DNA from: an uncultured cyanobacterium
GTDB lineage: Bacteria > Cyanobacteriota > Cyanobacteriia > PCC-6307 > Cyanobiaceae
Length of the DNA: 37,722 bases
Direction: 5' to 3'
NCBI GenBank assembly: GCA_903823115.1
Contig: CAIJRN010000047.1
Coordinates: 1 to 37,722, forward strand
Under the pieces are notes generated by a model, which had not been told where the DNA came from, did not search any database, and saw only the letters and a list, made by a program, of their open reading frames with translations. How positions within the stretch are numbered: position 1 is the first letter of the stretch; each line of letters opens with the position of its first letter. Of this stretch, positions 18,202 through 26,189 are shown piece by piece. Both the position numbers and the translations under genes were made by a program.

Positions 18202-19260
18202 TCAGCGGCTCTGGGAGAAGATCTGATCCCAGAGGCCGCCCTTGTCGAAGAACTTCTTCGACACGGCTTTCCAGCCGCCCAGATCGACCACCTTGAAGGT
18301 CTTGACCTCGGGGAACTTGCCGGCCGCGTAGGCCTTGCCCTGGGGGGTCACGGGGCGGAAGCCCTCATCGACGAAGATCTTCTGGGCCGTGGGGCTGAAC
18401 AGGTACTTGGCAAAGGCCTCGGCCACCTTGCGGGTGCCGTGCTTGTCGACGTTCTGATCGACCACCGCGATCGGTCCTTCGATCAGGATGTTGGGGCTCG
18501 GTACCTTGTAGGGAGTTGTCCATTCGCCGGTGCGCTTGGCCAGGATCGCTTCGTTCTCGTAGTTGAGCAGCACGTCTCCCTTGCGTCGTTTGACGAAGGT
18601 GTCGGTGGCTTCGCGGGCATCCTTGGGCAGCACGTCAACGTTGCGGTAGACGTTGGTGATGAAGCTCCTGGCCTTGGCTTCCGTGCCGCCGTTCTGGGTC
18701 ACCGAGCCCCAGAGGCCGAGGAAGTTCCAGCGGGCGCCACCGGAGGTCTTGGGGTTGGCGGTGATCACGTCGACGGACTTGTTGTCGAGATCATTCCAGC
18801 CGTTGATCTTCTTGGGATTGCCGGGCCGGGTGAAGATCGCCACCACCGAGTTGGTGATGATCGAGCGGTAGAGGAATTTGCCTTCCCAGCCCTTCTTGAT
18901 CAGTCCCTTGGCCTCGATCTTCTGAACGTCGGCCCCCAGGGACAGGCTCACCACGTCGGCTTCCAGACCATCCAGCACGGCCCTGGTCTGGCTGCCGGAG
19001 CCGCCGTAGCTGGTTTTGATGTCAACGCTCTGGCCGGTCTTTTTCTTCCAGTCAGCCTCAAACTGGGGAATGATGCGGTCATAAGCCGCCTTGGTGACGG
19101 CGTAGCTGACCAGCAGGATGGACTGGGGAGCCCCCTGGGCAGCGGCCCGCTGGGGCGCCAGGGCCTGGACGCTGAACAAGGCGACCGGGGCAGTGGCGAG
19201 GCCTGCCAGGACCAGGCCAGCTGCTGCGCGCCCGCCAGGCCGAGAAGAAACGAAAACCAC
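18202..19260 (-). CDS. sbpA: Sulfate/thiosulfate-binding protein, secreted form
   Basis: A second SbpA-family protein of about 352 residues with the same landmarks (LLVSYAVTKAAYDRIIPQFEADW, SYGGSGSQTRAVLDG, ANPKTSGGARWNFLGLWGSV, YENEAILAKR, GFRPVTP). The leader ends in AAAQGA, a normal signal-peptidase site, and no lipobox. The longest frame begins at 19389, but the promoter found at 19286-19329 lies inside it; GTG 19260 is the best start and gives a proper signal peptide. From that start there is no Cys and no Met besides the initiator. It is divergent from an Rrf2 regulator. Keeping both a lipoprotein and a soluble version suggests different affinities or localisation. Confidence 0.94.
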   Translation of the reverse strand: MVFVSSRPGGRAAAGLVLAGLATAPVALFSVQALAPQRAAAQGAPQSILLVSYAVTKAAYDRIIPQFEADWKKKTGQSVDIKTSYGGSGSQTRAVLDGLEADVVSLSLGADVQKIEAKGLIKKGWEGKFLYRSIITNSVVAIFTRPGNPKKINGWNDLDNKSVDVITANPKTSGGARWNFLGLWGSVTQNGGTEAKARSFITNVYRNVDVLPKDAREATDTFVKRRKGDVLLNYENEAILAKRTGEWTTPYKVPSPNILIEGPIAVVDQNVDKHGTRKVAEAFAKYLFSPTAQKIFVDEGFRPVTPQGKAYAAGKFPEVKTFKVVDLGGWKAVSKKFFDKGGLWDQIFSQSR

Positions 19261-19285
19261 GGTTAGCCGATTGGGGTACTCGCCA

Positions 19286-19329
19286 AACTTATGCAGCGCC
19301 CCGGAGCGCCGGTTGTATTCCCGACTACA
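19286..19329 (-). promoter_or_regulatory. Class II Crp-family activator promoter for the secreted sulfate-binding protein
   Basis: On the minus strand the sequence TGTAGTCGGGAATACA is a full TGTA-N8-TACA site. After it come 22 bases and then TAAGTT, a TAN3T -10 element. This is the layout of promoters activated by NtcA in cyanobacteria (GTA-N8-TAC, 22-23 bases, TAN3T). Transcription would start near 19280, about 20 bases before GTG 19260. Because the box is symmetric and 78 bases upstream of the Rrf2 start, it may affect that gene too. Confidence 0.7.
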
Positions 19330-19406
19330 TCGATGGGGATCCGGTTTTCTCTTCCGCTCGAGGGGGGGTGACTGCCACAATCCCCGCATTGCTGCCGGGG
19401 AACTCC

Positions 19407-19838
19407 GTGGCCTTCAGCGCCAAGACCGAATACGGGATCGTCTCCCTGGTTGAGCTGGCGGCCATCTACGAGCAGGGCGGTGTGCTGCAGGTGGCGGAGA
19501 TCGCCCATCGCCAGAGCATCCCCGATCGCTATCTGGAACAGATGCTCACCAGCCTGCGCCGCGCCCGCATCCTGCGCAGCATCCGCGGTCCGAAGGGGGG
19601 GTATCAGCTGGCCCGGCCGCCGGCCGACATCACGATTGCCGACGTGGTGGGCTGCCTTGAGGGCGAGGCGGCCGCCAGGGCCGCCGCTTCGCGCGACACC
19701 CCGGAGTTTGAGGTGCTTTCGGCCCTGCAGGAGCGCCTGGATCAGGCCCGCGCCGCGATCCTCTCGGGCACCAGCCTGCAGGATCTGCTCGAGCAGCGGG
19801 ATCAGCTGGCCCAGGCCCAGGCGATGTACTTCATCTGA
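19407..19838 (+). CDS. Rrf2-family transcriptional regulator (CymR-like)
   Basis: A 143-residue winged-helix regulator. FSAKTEYGIVSLVELAAIY opens the Rrf2 domain; IAHRQSIPDRYLEQMLTSLRRARILRSIRGPKGGYQLARPPADITIADVV holds the helix-turn-helix and wing. Only one cysteine is present, so it lacks the three-cysteine iron-sulfur site of IscR and looks more like CymR, which senses cysteine supply through the cysteine synthase complex. I chose GTG 19407, which has GGGG 8 bases upstream and gives the standard N-terminus; a GTG at 19368 is the longer alternative. It diverges from the sulfate-binding gene, the usual arrangement for a local regulator. Confidence 0.87.
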   Translation: MAFSAKTEYGIVSLVELAAIYEQGGVLQVAEIAHRQSIPDRYLEQMLTSLRRARILRSIRGPKGGYQLARPPADITIADVVGCLEGEAAARAAASRDTPEFEVLSALQERLDQARAAILSGTSLQDLLEQRDQLAQAQAMYFI

Positions 19839-20342
19839 AGCGTCAGCGGTGATGGCGGAGCCGTCTGAATCGGCCCCCGAAGCCGGCCGCCGGCCATGCC
19901 CTGGGCCGGGCCGAACAACGGCGCCACCGGTTGGAGCTCTTGCCGGCAGCGCTTTGCGCTGCAGCGTCCTGCCAGATCCTCAGGAGCCTGGCTGCGCCCT
20001 GATCAGCGGCCTGCCGCCTCGACGTCAGCGATCGCCCGGCTTCCCCAGCCCCGACTGACCCAGCCCCGGCTGACTGACTAAGGACACTTGGCCGATGGGA
20101 TTTGCGTGCTACGGTCTTGGGACCTTGCGCGGGGCCTCCCATGCCCGGTTCACGCCCGAGCCCCAATCGTCGTCCGGTCCGCGGCTGTTCTGGGTGGACC
20201 GGCTGTTCTCGGTGGAACGGCTGTTGTTGCCAGGTCAGCCGTTTGCAGCCGATGAGCTGTCGCCGAATGCCCACCGCCAGCGCTGCGCTGGCTGTTCATT
20301 CCCTCTCCATGACCAACGACATCCCGCCCCGCTTTGATCACC
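19839..20342. other. About 500-base spacer with short tandem repeats, no gene seen
   Basis: I see no convincing gene between the Rrf2 regulator and the CysR-like gene. The spacer holds a 7-bp hairpin, GCAGCGC-TTT-GCGCTGC, at 19946-19962; two 15-base units (CCCAGCCCCGACTGA and CCCAGCCCCGGCTGA) at 20044-20073; and three 18-base units starting CGGCTGTT at 20182, 20200 and 20218, the first two differing at two positions. Confidence 0.6.
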
Positions 20343-20912
20343 ATGACCACCTCCCGCCAGCCACAGACACTCCGCCTGACGCTGCTGCCCAATGATGTGC
20401 TGCCTGAAGGGCTGAACTGGAAGATCCAGGACGGCTACATCCGCTCGGCCGCCTGGGACGAAGAAGGTGAATCGATCACCCTCGGCCTCTGGGGCCCCGG
20501 CGACTGGGTGACCAATGCCTATTCCTCGTTGCATCCCGTCGAAATCCAGTGCCTCTCCACTGTTGTGGTGGAGCAGTACCACCCCAGCGAGCAGGAGGTC
20601 GTTGACTTCCTGCGCCATCAGATTCGCAATACCGAAGAGATTTTTCAGATCAACCGTATTCGCAGCGCTGAGCATCGGCTGTTGATGCTGCTGCGTTGGA
20701 TCGGCAGCCGCTTCGGCCAGGTGAGTAGCAAGGGCTATCGCCTGTCGCTCAAGGACATGAACCTCACCCACAAATCTCTGGCTGATATCTGCGGCCTGAC
20801 CCGGGTGACGGTGACCAAAAATCTCAATCGCTACAAAGCCCTGGGTCTGCTGCAAAGAGTCAGTGAAGCTGACCTGCTGATTCCGAGTGAGCCGCTGGTC
20901 GCTGGATTCTGA
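20343..20912 (+). CDS. cysR: Crp-family transcriptional regulator, CysR-like
   Basis: A 189-residue regulator. The first 100 residues are a cNMP-like sensor barrel (GYIRSAAWDEEGESITLGLWGPGDWVTNA) without the phosphate-binding cassette of true cAMP receptors. The C-terminal helix-turn-helix reads THKSLADICGLTRVTVTKNL; TRVTVT is the same core as the recognition helix of NtcA. Size and position beside sulfate genes match CysR of S. elongatus, the activator of sulfur-starvation genes. Start is ATG 20343; an in-frame TTG nine bases earlier is possible. It is followed by a 55-codon gene and a terminator. The family call is firm; the CysR identity rests on context and memory. Confidence 0.8.
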   Translation: MTTSRQPQTLRLTLLPNDVLPEGLNWKIQDGYIRSAAWDEEGESITLGLWGPGDWVTNAYSSLHPVEIQCLSTVVVEQYHPSEQEVVDFLRHQIRNTEEIFQINRIRSAEHRLLMLLRWIGSRFGQVSSKGYRLSLKDMNLTHKSLADICGLTRVTVTKNLNRYKALGLLQRVSEADLLIPSEPLVAGF

Positions 20913-20993
20913 AGCATCGCAGCACTGTTGCTCTGCTGATTCCAGGCCTTGTTGCCTGCTCCCTGTCCTCCATCGTTCTCTTTCGTTGCCGCC

Positions 20994-21161
20994 ATGACCG
21001 CCCAGTACGTCCGTTCGCGCCTTGCTCAGCCCCAGCTACAGCGCTATACGCTGGTCTTCAGGAATGGTGAGCTCCTGCGCCATCAGGACCCTCTCGCCGT
21101 TGCCCAGTATCAACAGGATGCTCGCCTGGCCTGTGTCCAGATTGAAGCCTTTTCAGATTGA
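20994..21161 (+). CDS. Small hypothetical protein downstream of the CysR-like gene
   Basis: A 55-residue frame beginning MTAQYVRSRLAQPQLQRYTLVFRNGELLRHQDPLAV. It contains a strand-like YTLVFRNGELL, has no signal peptide or membrane helix, and has one Cys. I do not recognise a family. It lies 81 bases after the CysR-like gene and before a strong terminator, so it is probably co-transcribed. Its stop codon lies within the first unit of a 16-bp repeat array. Confidence 0.55.
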   Translation: MTAQYVRSRLAQPQLQRYTLVFRNGELLRHQDPLAVAQYQQDARLACVQIEAFSD

Positions 21162-21192
21162 AGCCTATTCAGGTTGAAGCCTATTCAGGTTG
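21145..21192 (+). repeat. Three 16-bp tandem repeats
   Basis: Three adjacent 16-base units at 21145, 21161 and 21177; the second and third are identical (AAGCCTATTCAGGTTG) and the first differs at two positions. The array starts at the 3' end of the 55-codon gene and includes its stop. Confidence 0.9.
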
Positions 21193-21234
21193 GTGTTGGT
21201 TTCGATTCAGGTGTGACCTGCTGATTCATCTTGC

Positions 21235-21260
21235 GACCCCTCGTTAGAGGGGTCTTTTTT
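21235..21260 (+). terminator. Intrinsic terminator after the cysR-like unit
   Basis: A perfect 8-bp stem GACCCCTC / GAGGGGTC with loop GTTA is followed directly by six T. It ends the plus-strand unit. Confidence 0.92.
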
Positions 21261-21336
21261 CAGGTTGGCTGCCAGGCTTCCAGCCCGAGTTGCCGCCGCA
21301 TCTTGCCAGCATCAGCATCGGAGAAGGGCGGCCGAA

Positions 21337-21735
21337 TCAGGCTTCATGGCTGGATTCAAGACTCTGAAGATCGGCCAGAGTGGTGGCGGCCAGCTCCTGG
21401 GACCAGCGCTGCGCCACCTGCTGCAACCAGATCTCAGCTTCGCCAGCCCCCAGCCGGCTCTCCTGCTCAGCCTCGCCATCTTGACTGGAGCCTGCCAGGG
21501 ATCGATGGAGCATCAGCAGATTCACCTGGGTGAGATCGCAGCTGAGCCGATAACCGCCGTGCTTGCCCTTCTGGCTTTCCACCAGTCCGAGTTTGCGCAA
21601 TTCCCTGAGCACAACGGAGAGATAGTGCTGGGACAGGTTGAATTGGCTGGCAATCGTGCTGGCCTGCCTGAGGCCCTGGCTGCGGGAAAGCTCCATCAAG
21701 CTGATCAGGGCGTAGCGAAACGTGGTTGAAAACAC
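21337..21735 (-). CDS. Second Rrf2-family regulator
   Basis: About 132 residues starting at GTG 21735 (VFSTTFRYALISLMELSRSQG). The winged-helix region is ASTIASQFNLSQHYLSVVLRELRKLGLVESQKGKHGGYRLS, the Rrf2 signature. There is no cysteine, so no iron-sulfur cluster. A longer frame to 21801 adds 22 residues without family similarity. It is convergent with the CysR-like unit across the terminator. It differs clearly in sequence from the first Rrf2 protein, so it is not a recent duplicate. Its target is unknown; location suggests sulfur genes. Confidence 0.85.
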   Translation of the reverse strand: MFSTTFRYALISLMELSRSQGLRQASTIASQFNLSQHYLSVVLRELRKLGLVESQKGKHGGYRLSCDLTQVNLLMLHRSLAGSSQDGEAEQESRLGAGEAEIWLQQVAQRWSQELAATTLADLQSLESSHEA

Positions 21736-22069
21736 GGGATATCCGGCATGGCTCCCCGAACCAAGTCGACCTGAATCGATCGACCCGCTCTGGATCAGCA
21801 AAGCGTAGCATCGCTATCCCGCTCGGCCTACCGTCCTTTGTTGGCTCGCTGGGGGATTCGAGGCTGATTCATCCTGTTGTTGCCGCTACATGTCAGTGTG
21901 ATCGTGGGACTCTTTAGGCGAGTGTTTCTTGGTTTGGCCTCTCTTGCTGCCGTGACGCTCTTTACCTTTGAAATCGCAGGTTTGTTCTGTTGTGATGGTG
22001 TCAACGCCTGCATGCACAGCGCGCGCAGGCGCTGAGCAGCTGCAGAATCGTGGATCTCGCTGAAGTCGA

Positions 22070-24772
22070 TCAGCTTCCCAGCAGCGTGGATGTCACGCCT
22101 CGGCGCTGGGGCAGCAGCGCCAGGTCGGCGCCAATCTGGCCGGCGCTGCTGGCAGGCATCCAGCCGAAATCTGGCGTTGTCCCGAACCTGAGCCAGGTCT
22201 CGAGGATGTCAAAGCTGCTGACGTGCCCGTAGACAGCACGCCAGGCCTGAAGTCGGCTCAGGGGATCAAGGTTGGGGCGCTCGGGGGCGGCGCCGAGGAC
22301 TCCCGTGAGCGCGTCGATGCATGGAAGGGCGGCCAGATCGAAGTGGAAGGGCCGAACCCGATGCTGCTCGGGCAACTCGGGCTGCTCGTCGCCCATCTTG
22401 GCCATCAGCAGCTCGGCGGCCTGGCCCAGTTCTGTCACGGTGGTGGTCACCTTGTGGGAGCCGCTGGTGCTGTAAGCGTGGGAACCGCGCACGGTGTAGG
22501 TCGTTCCGGAGAGGCTGATGCTGCCGGTGGACGTCTTGCCGTCGCCCCAGTTGATGATGGCGCTGAAGGCACCGGTGGCCTCAATGCCGCCGGCATGGCT
22601 GAAGTTGGCCACGGCCACATTGCTGTTGTTTCGGCCGGTGATCGTCTTTGGCGCCGAGACGACGATCGTTGGTTCGCTCACGGTGGAGGAGGCGGTGGCC
22701 AGGTTGTTATTCAGATTGCCGTCGCTGGAGGTGGCGGTGACGGTGGTGGAGTTGGCGACCGTTCCCTCCTCGATCGCCCGGGCTTTCACCAGCAGATTCA
22801 CCACCCCGCCAGCGACAATCGTGCCCAGGCTGAAGGTGATCACGTTCCCCGAGCGGCTGAAGCTGCCCTGACTGGCTGTGGCCGAGACGAACTGGAGATT
22901 GGCATCCAGGGTGTCCGTCAGCACGACACCGGTGGCCGCTGAAGTGAGGTCATTGTTGACCACCCGGACGGTGTAGGTGATCGTGTCTCCCTCGCTGGCT
23001 GTGACGAGGTCGGCGACGTTGCTGACGGCCACATCACCGGCCGCCAAGCCGCCGGTGATCGAACCGCTGGCCGTGGCTGTGTTGTTGGCGGTATTGGGAT
23101 CACTGGTGCCGCTGCCCGAGCTCACCGAAGCGCTCACCGCAAAAGTGGAGCCCGTCACCGCACTGGCCGAGGCGGTCACCACCAAGGTGAAGCTGTCGGA
23201 ACTGCCGGAGGCGATGGCCGCCGCGGCCGTTTCGGTGATCGTGCTGCCCGACTGGCCGAAGCTGAAGTTGTCACTGCCACTGATCTGGGTCATGGAAACC
23301 AGGGCGGCTCCAGTGGGCAGGAGGTCGGAGAGCACCACGCCACTGGCGGCCGTGGGACCGTTGTTGCTGAGGGTGATGGAGTACGAGGCATTGGCGCCGG
23401 CGGCGACCGTGGCCGGCCCCGTGACGCTCACCGCCAGATCGGCGGCGGGAGCGGGGCTGCTGGGCCGGAAGTTGACGATTCCGGTACCCCAGTTGGCCGT
23501 GGTCTGGGTGTTGGCGTATTCGTTGACCGCCCAGAAACTGCCATTCACTGGATCCACATTGATGCCGCTGAGATCGCCCGCCCGGTGGCCGGAACTGGTG
23601 GCGAAGTCGGTGTAGTTGGCTTGCCCCGTGGCGCTGGGGACGACCACGGCTGTTTGCATCGTGCCGAGCGGATCGCCGGCCACTCGCCCCGTCACCCACA
23701 TCGACATGTAATCCGTACTGGTGTCGGTGCCGGAGCGCACGAAGCTCATGCCGATGGCACTGGAAAGATTGATATCAATCCCGGGATAGGTGAGGTAGGT
23801 GTTGTTGCCGGCGCTGACACGCCCCTGCTGCTGCAACGTCGGTGTGCCACCCGCCAGGTTGATCGCATACCACTGGACCACATCCTGGGTCGCAGATACG
23901 CCAACCGAGTGGGCGGCCACCAGGGTGTTATTGGCTTCGGCAGACTTGTCGATGCGGGAGTCGATGTTCTGGGTCAGCGTCACACCGTTGGGGCTCTTGG
24001 GAGCCACCGGAGCTGAATACGCTGTGACCGCCAGATTGGTGTAGGTGTAGGTCGGTGTTGTGGTCAGCTCCCCCTGCATGCGGATGACATCAATGGAGCG
24101 ATTGTCTCCATGTTCGGTCACGAACCACATCGGATCGCCGGTGATCGAATCGTGCATGGTGGTGGGTCGCACCGAAAAGTCGGCGAGGTCGTTGCGTGCG
24201 ACCAGAGGCGAAGCCACCGCATTGGCCAGATCGGAGGCCTGCACGGAAACAATCTGGACGTGCCCACTCCCCGAGCTGACGGGGAACATGTTGAGCGTGA
24301 AGACAAAGGCGTCAGCGTTGTAACCGAAGTTGCCGGGATAATCGGCATCAAATCCACTTTCAGTGGTGTTGATCTTGTAGAACTTCCAGTCTGCTGCCGT
24401 GAGTGAAGTTGGATTATTGGTTTTGGAGACAGCCAGATCGAAGGAGCTCAGATGGGAGCTGAAATTGACATCCTGATCGCCGATGATGTAGCGGCTGTTG
24501 AGTTCGTCGTAGCAAACGATCGGATCGGAGAGCCCCGAGCCTGAATCGGTGCGGCTCAGGCCCCCAGTGCTGAAGAAAAAGTGCGACAGACTGTCGGTGA
24601 AGGAGCCAGCACCGGTGTCTTTGGGGGTGTAAAGAGCAACCGCCTGGTTGACCGTCTCCACATAGCCGAAGGGGCCGGCGGCGCCACAGGTGTCCGGCGG
24701 TACATAGCCGCCGCTGCTGTTGAACGACAGTCCCGTGTAACCGTTGCCATTGTTGTTGAGGAGTTCGAGCAT
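22070..24772 (-). CDS. Large DUF11/PKD-like surface protein
   Basis: A 900-residue protein. Residues 1-430 form a domain with GYVPPDTCGAAGPFGYVETVNQAVALY and later WFVTEHGDNRSIDVIRMQG, seen in extracellular proteins that may form a propeller. Residues about 445-700 hold two DUF11-type repeats (DLAVSVTGPATVAAGANASYSITLSNNGP; DVAVSNVADLVTASEGDTITYTVRVVNND). Residues 710-785 resemble a PKD-like fold (FSAIINWGDGKTSTG). The last 115 residues (from ELLMAKMGDE) form a separate domain I do not recognise. There is no signal peptide at this start, so secretion, if any, would need another route. No secretion genes are nearby. Function is unknown; adhesion or cell envelope is a guess. Confidence 0.85.
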   Translation of the reverse strand: MLELLNNNGNGYTGLSFNSSGGYVPPDTCGAAGPFGYVETVNQAVALYTPKDTGAGSFTDSLSHFFFSTGGLSRTDSGSGLSDPIVCYDELNSRYIIGDQDVNFSSHLSSFDLAVSKTNNPTSLTAADWKFYKINTTESGFDADYPGNFGYNADAFVFTLNMFPVSSGSGHVQIVSVQASDLANAVASPLVARNDLADFSVRPTTMHDSITGDPMWFVTEHGDNRSIDVIRMQGELTTTPTYTYTNLAVTAYSAPVAPKSPNGVTLTQNIDSRIDKSAEANNTLVAAHSVGVSATQDVVQWYAINLAGGTPTLQQQGRVSAGNNTYLTYPGIDINLSSAIGMSFVRSGTDTSTDYMSMWVTGRVAGDPLGTMQTAVVVPSATGQANYTDFATSSGHRAGDLSGINVDPVNGSFWAVNEYANTQTTANWGTGIVNFRPSSPAPAADLAVSVTGPATVAAGANASYSITLSNNGPTAASGVVLSDLLPTGAALVSMTQISGSDNFSFGQSGSTITETAAAAIASGSSDSFTLVVTASASAVTGSTFAVSASVSSGSGTSDPNTANNTATASGSITGGLAAGDVAVSNVADLVTASEGDTITYTVRVVNNDLTSAATGVVLTDTLDANLQFVSATASQGSFSRSGNVITFSLGTIVAGGVVNLLVKARAIEEGTVANSTTVTATSSDGNLNNNLATASSTVSEPTIVVSAPKTITGRNNSNVAVANFSHAGGIEATGAFSAIINWGDGKTSTGSISLSGTTYTVRGSHAYSTSGSHKVTTTVTELGQAAELLMAKMGDEQPELPEQHRVRPFHFDLAALPCIDALTGVLGAAPERPNLDPLSRLQAWRAVYGHVSSFDILETWLRFGTTPDFGWMPASSAGQIGADLALLPQRRGVTSTLLGS

Positions 24773-25003
24773 GACGGGTTGAGGTTATGGGATGCTTTCC
24801 GGAGCTGGAGCGGGTGGCTGGCGACTGGATACGTGATTGGCCGAAAAGTCAGCACAATTGCGTTAACTCTGCAGCGATCTGGCGATTCTGGGGTTGACAA
24901 CAGGCTGGCACAGAACCTTCAACGCACCCCCTTTGGGGCCTGGACGGCAAACCATCCGTAAACCAGCCTGAGGATCAGGTTCCGGCCGGTGCTGCCGGCC
25001 CGT

Positions 25004-26047
25004 TCAGATGCTGTAGTCCGGCACAAAGGTGCGCACCTGGCGGCTGATCACATGCAGCTCGTCGCCCGCCTGGATTTCGCGGTAATTGATCTGCTCCCTC
25101 GGGAACTGGGCCACCAGCACCTCGCCGCTGTCGAGTTGCAGCTCGGCCTGCAGATCGCGGCCCATGTGGGTCAGTCGTTTCAGCCGGGCGGGCACGGAGC
25201 CATCCCGGGGGCTGGCATAGACCTCGACGTCATGGGGGCGAATGAAGATCTGGCCGTCGCCCTGGGCGGTTGCTCCGGCCTGGCTGCCGCCGGCCAGCCC
25301 GGGCTGGGGCAAGGGCATGGCCCCCTGGGGCAGCACGTTCACCGCCCCGACGAAGCTCATCACAAAGGGGGTGGCGGGATGGTCATAGATCTCGGCCGGG
25401 GAGCCGATCTGCTCGATCCGGCCCTCGTTCATCACGACGATGCGATCGGCCACCTCCATGGCTTCCTCCTGGTCATGGGTGACGATCACGGTGGTGACGT
25501 GCATCTCGCTGTGCAGATTGCGCAACCAGGCCCGCAGCTCCTTGCGCACCTTGGCGTCGAGGGCGCTGAAGGGTTCATCGAGCAGCAGCACCCGCGGCTG
25601 CACCGCCAGGGCCCGGGCCAGGGCCACCCGCTGGCGCTGGCCACCGGAGAGCTGGGAGGGATAGCGGCCGCCATAGCCCTGCAGTTGCACCAGTTCGAGC
25701 AGCTCGTCCACCCGGCGGCGGATCGCCTCCTTCTTCCAGCGCCGCAACTCGAGGCCGAAGGCCACGTTCTGGCGCACGGTTCGGTGCTTGAACAGGGCGA
25801 AGTGCTGAAACACAAATCCCACTTGCCGGTCCTGCACGGAACGCTCCGTGGCCTCCTCGCCGGTGATCCAGATGCGGCCGCTGTCGCTGCCTTCGAGGCC
25901 GGCGATCAGGCGCAGCAGGGTGCTCTTGCCCGAACCCGAGGGGCCCAGCAGCGCCACCAGGGAGCCGGTCTCCACGTCGACGCTGACATTGTCGACGGCG
26001 CGGAAGTCACCGAAATTCTTGCTGACGTTGGCGACGCGGATACCCAT
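25004..26047 (-). CDS. cysA: Sulfate/thiosulfate ABC transporter ATPase
   Basis: A 347-residue ABC ATPase. Walker A is GPSGSGKS (35-42), the signature LSGGQ (133-137), Walker B LLLDEP (154-159) and the switch His191 in [35 protein letters not shown] is typical of CysA, and a TOBE-type domain with [11 protein letters not shown] follows. It powers sulfate import through CysT and CysW. It is transcribed away from cysT across a 142-base divergent promoter. A decayed near-copy lies at 28113-28537. A GC-rich hairpin (24983-24999) just after the stop may terminate it. Confidence 0.95.
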   Translation of the reverse strand: MGIRVANVSKNFGDFRAVDNVSVDVETGSLVALLGPSGSGKSTLLRLIAGLEGSDSGRIWITGEEATERSVQDRQVGFVFQHFALFKHRTVRQNVAFGLELRRWKKEAIRRRVDELLELVQLQGYGGRYPSQLSGGQRQRVALARALAVQPRVLLLDEPFSALDAKVRKELRAWLRNLHSEMHVTTVIVTHDQEEAMEVADRIVVMNEGRIEQIGSPAEIYDHPATPFVMSFVGAVNVLPQGAMPLPQPGLAGGSQAGATAQGDGQIFIRPHDVEVYASPRDGSVPARLKRLTHMGRDLQAELQLDSGEVLVAQFPREQINYREIQAGDELHVISRQVRTFVPDYSI

Positions 26048-26147
26048 GGGCTCTGATCGTTTGGACCATTCTGATCACCGGCATGAATCGCTCGCCGCTC
26101 AGGGGCCTGAAAATACGGAAGCACGCTGTGGAACCGGCCAATCTGCC

Positions 26148-26162
26148 GTATCGTGATGATAC
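26148..26162. promoter_or_regulatory. Palindrome in the cysA-cysT divergent promoter
   Basis: GTATC-GTGAT-GATAC is a perfect 5-bp inverted repeat 27 bases before cysT and 100 bases before cysA. It reads as GTA-N9-TAC, one base longer than the NtcA core. A second pair, ATACGG near 26114 and CCGTAT at 26146, overlaps it. Either could be a regulator site. Confidence 0.4.
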
Positions 26163-26189
26163 CGTCAGGTTTCCAGCTCGAGATCAGCC

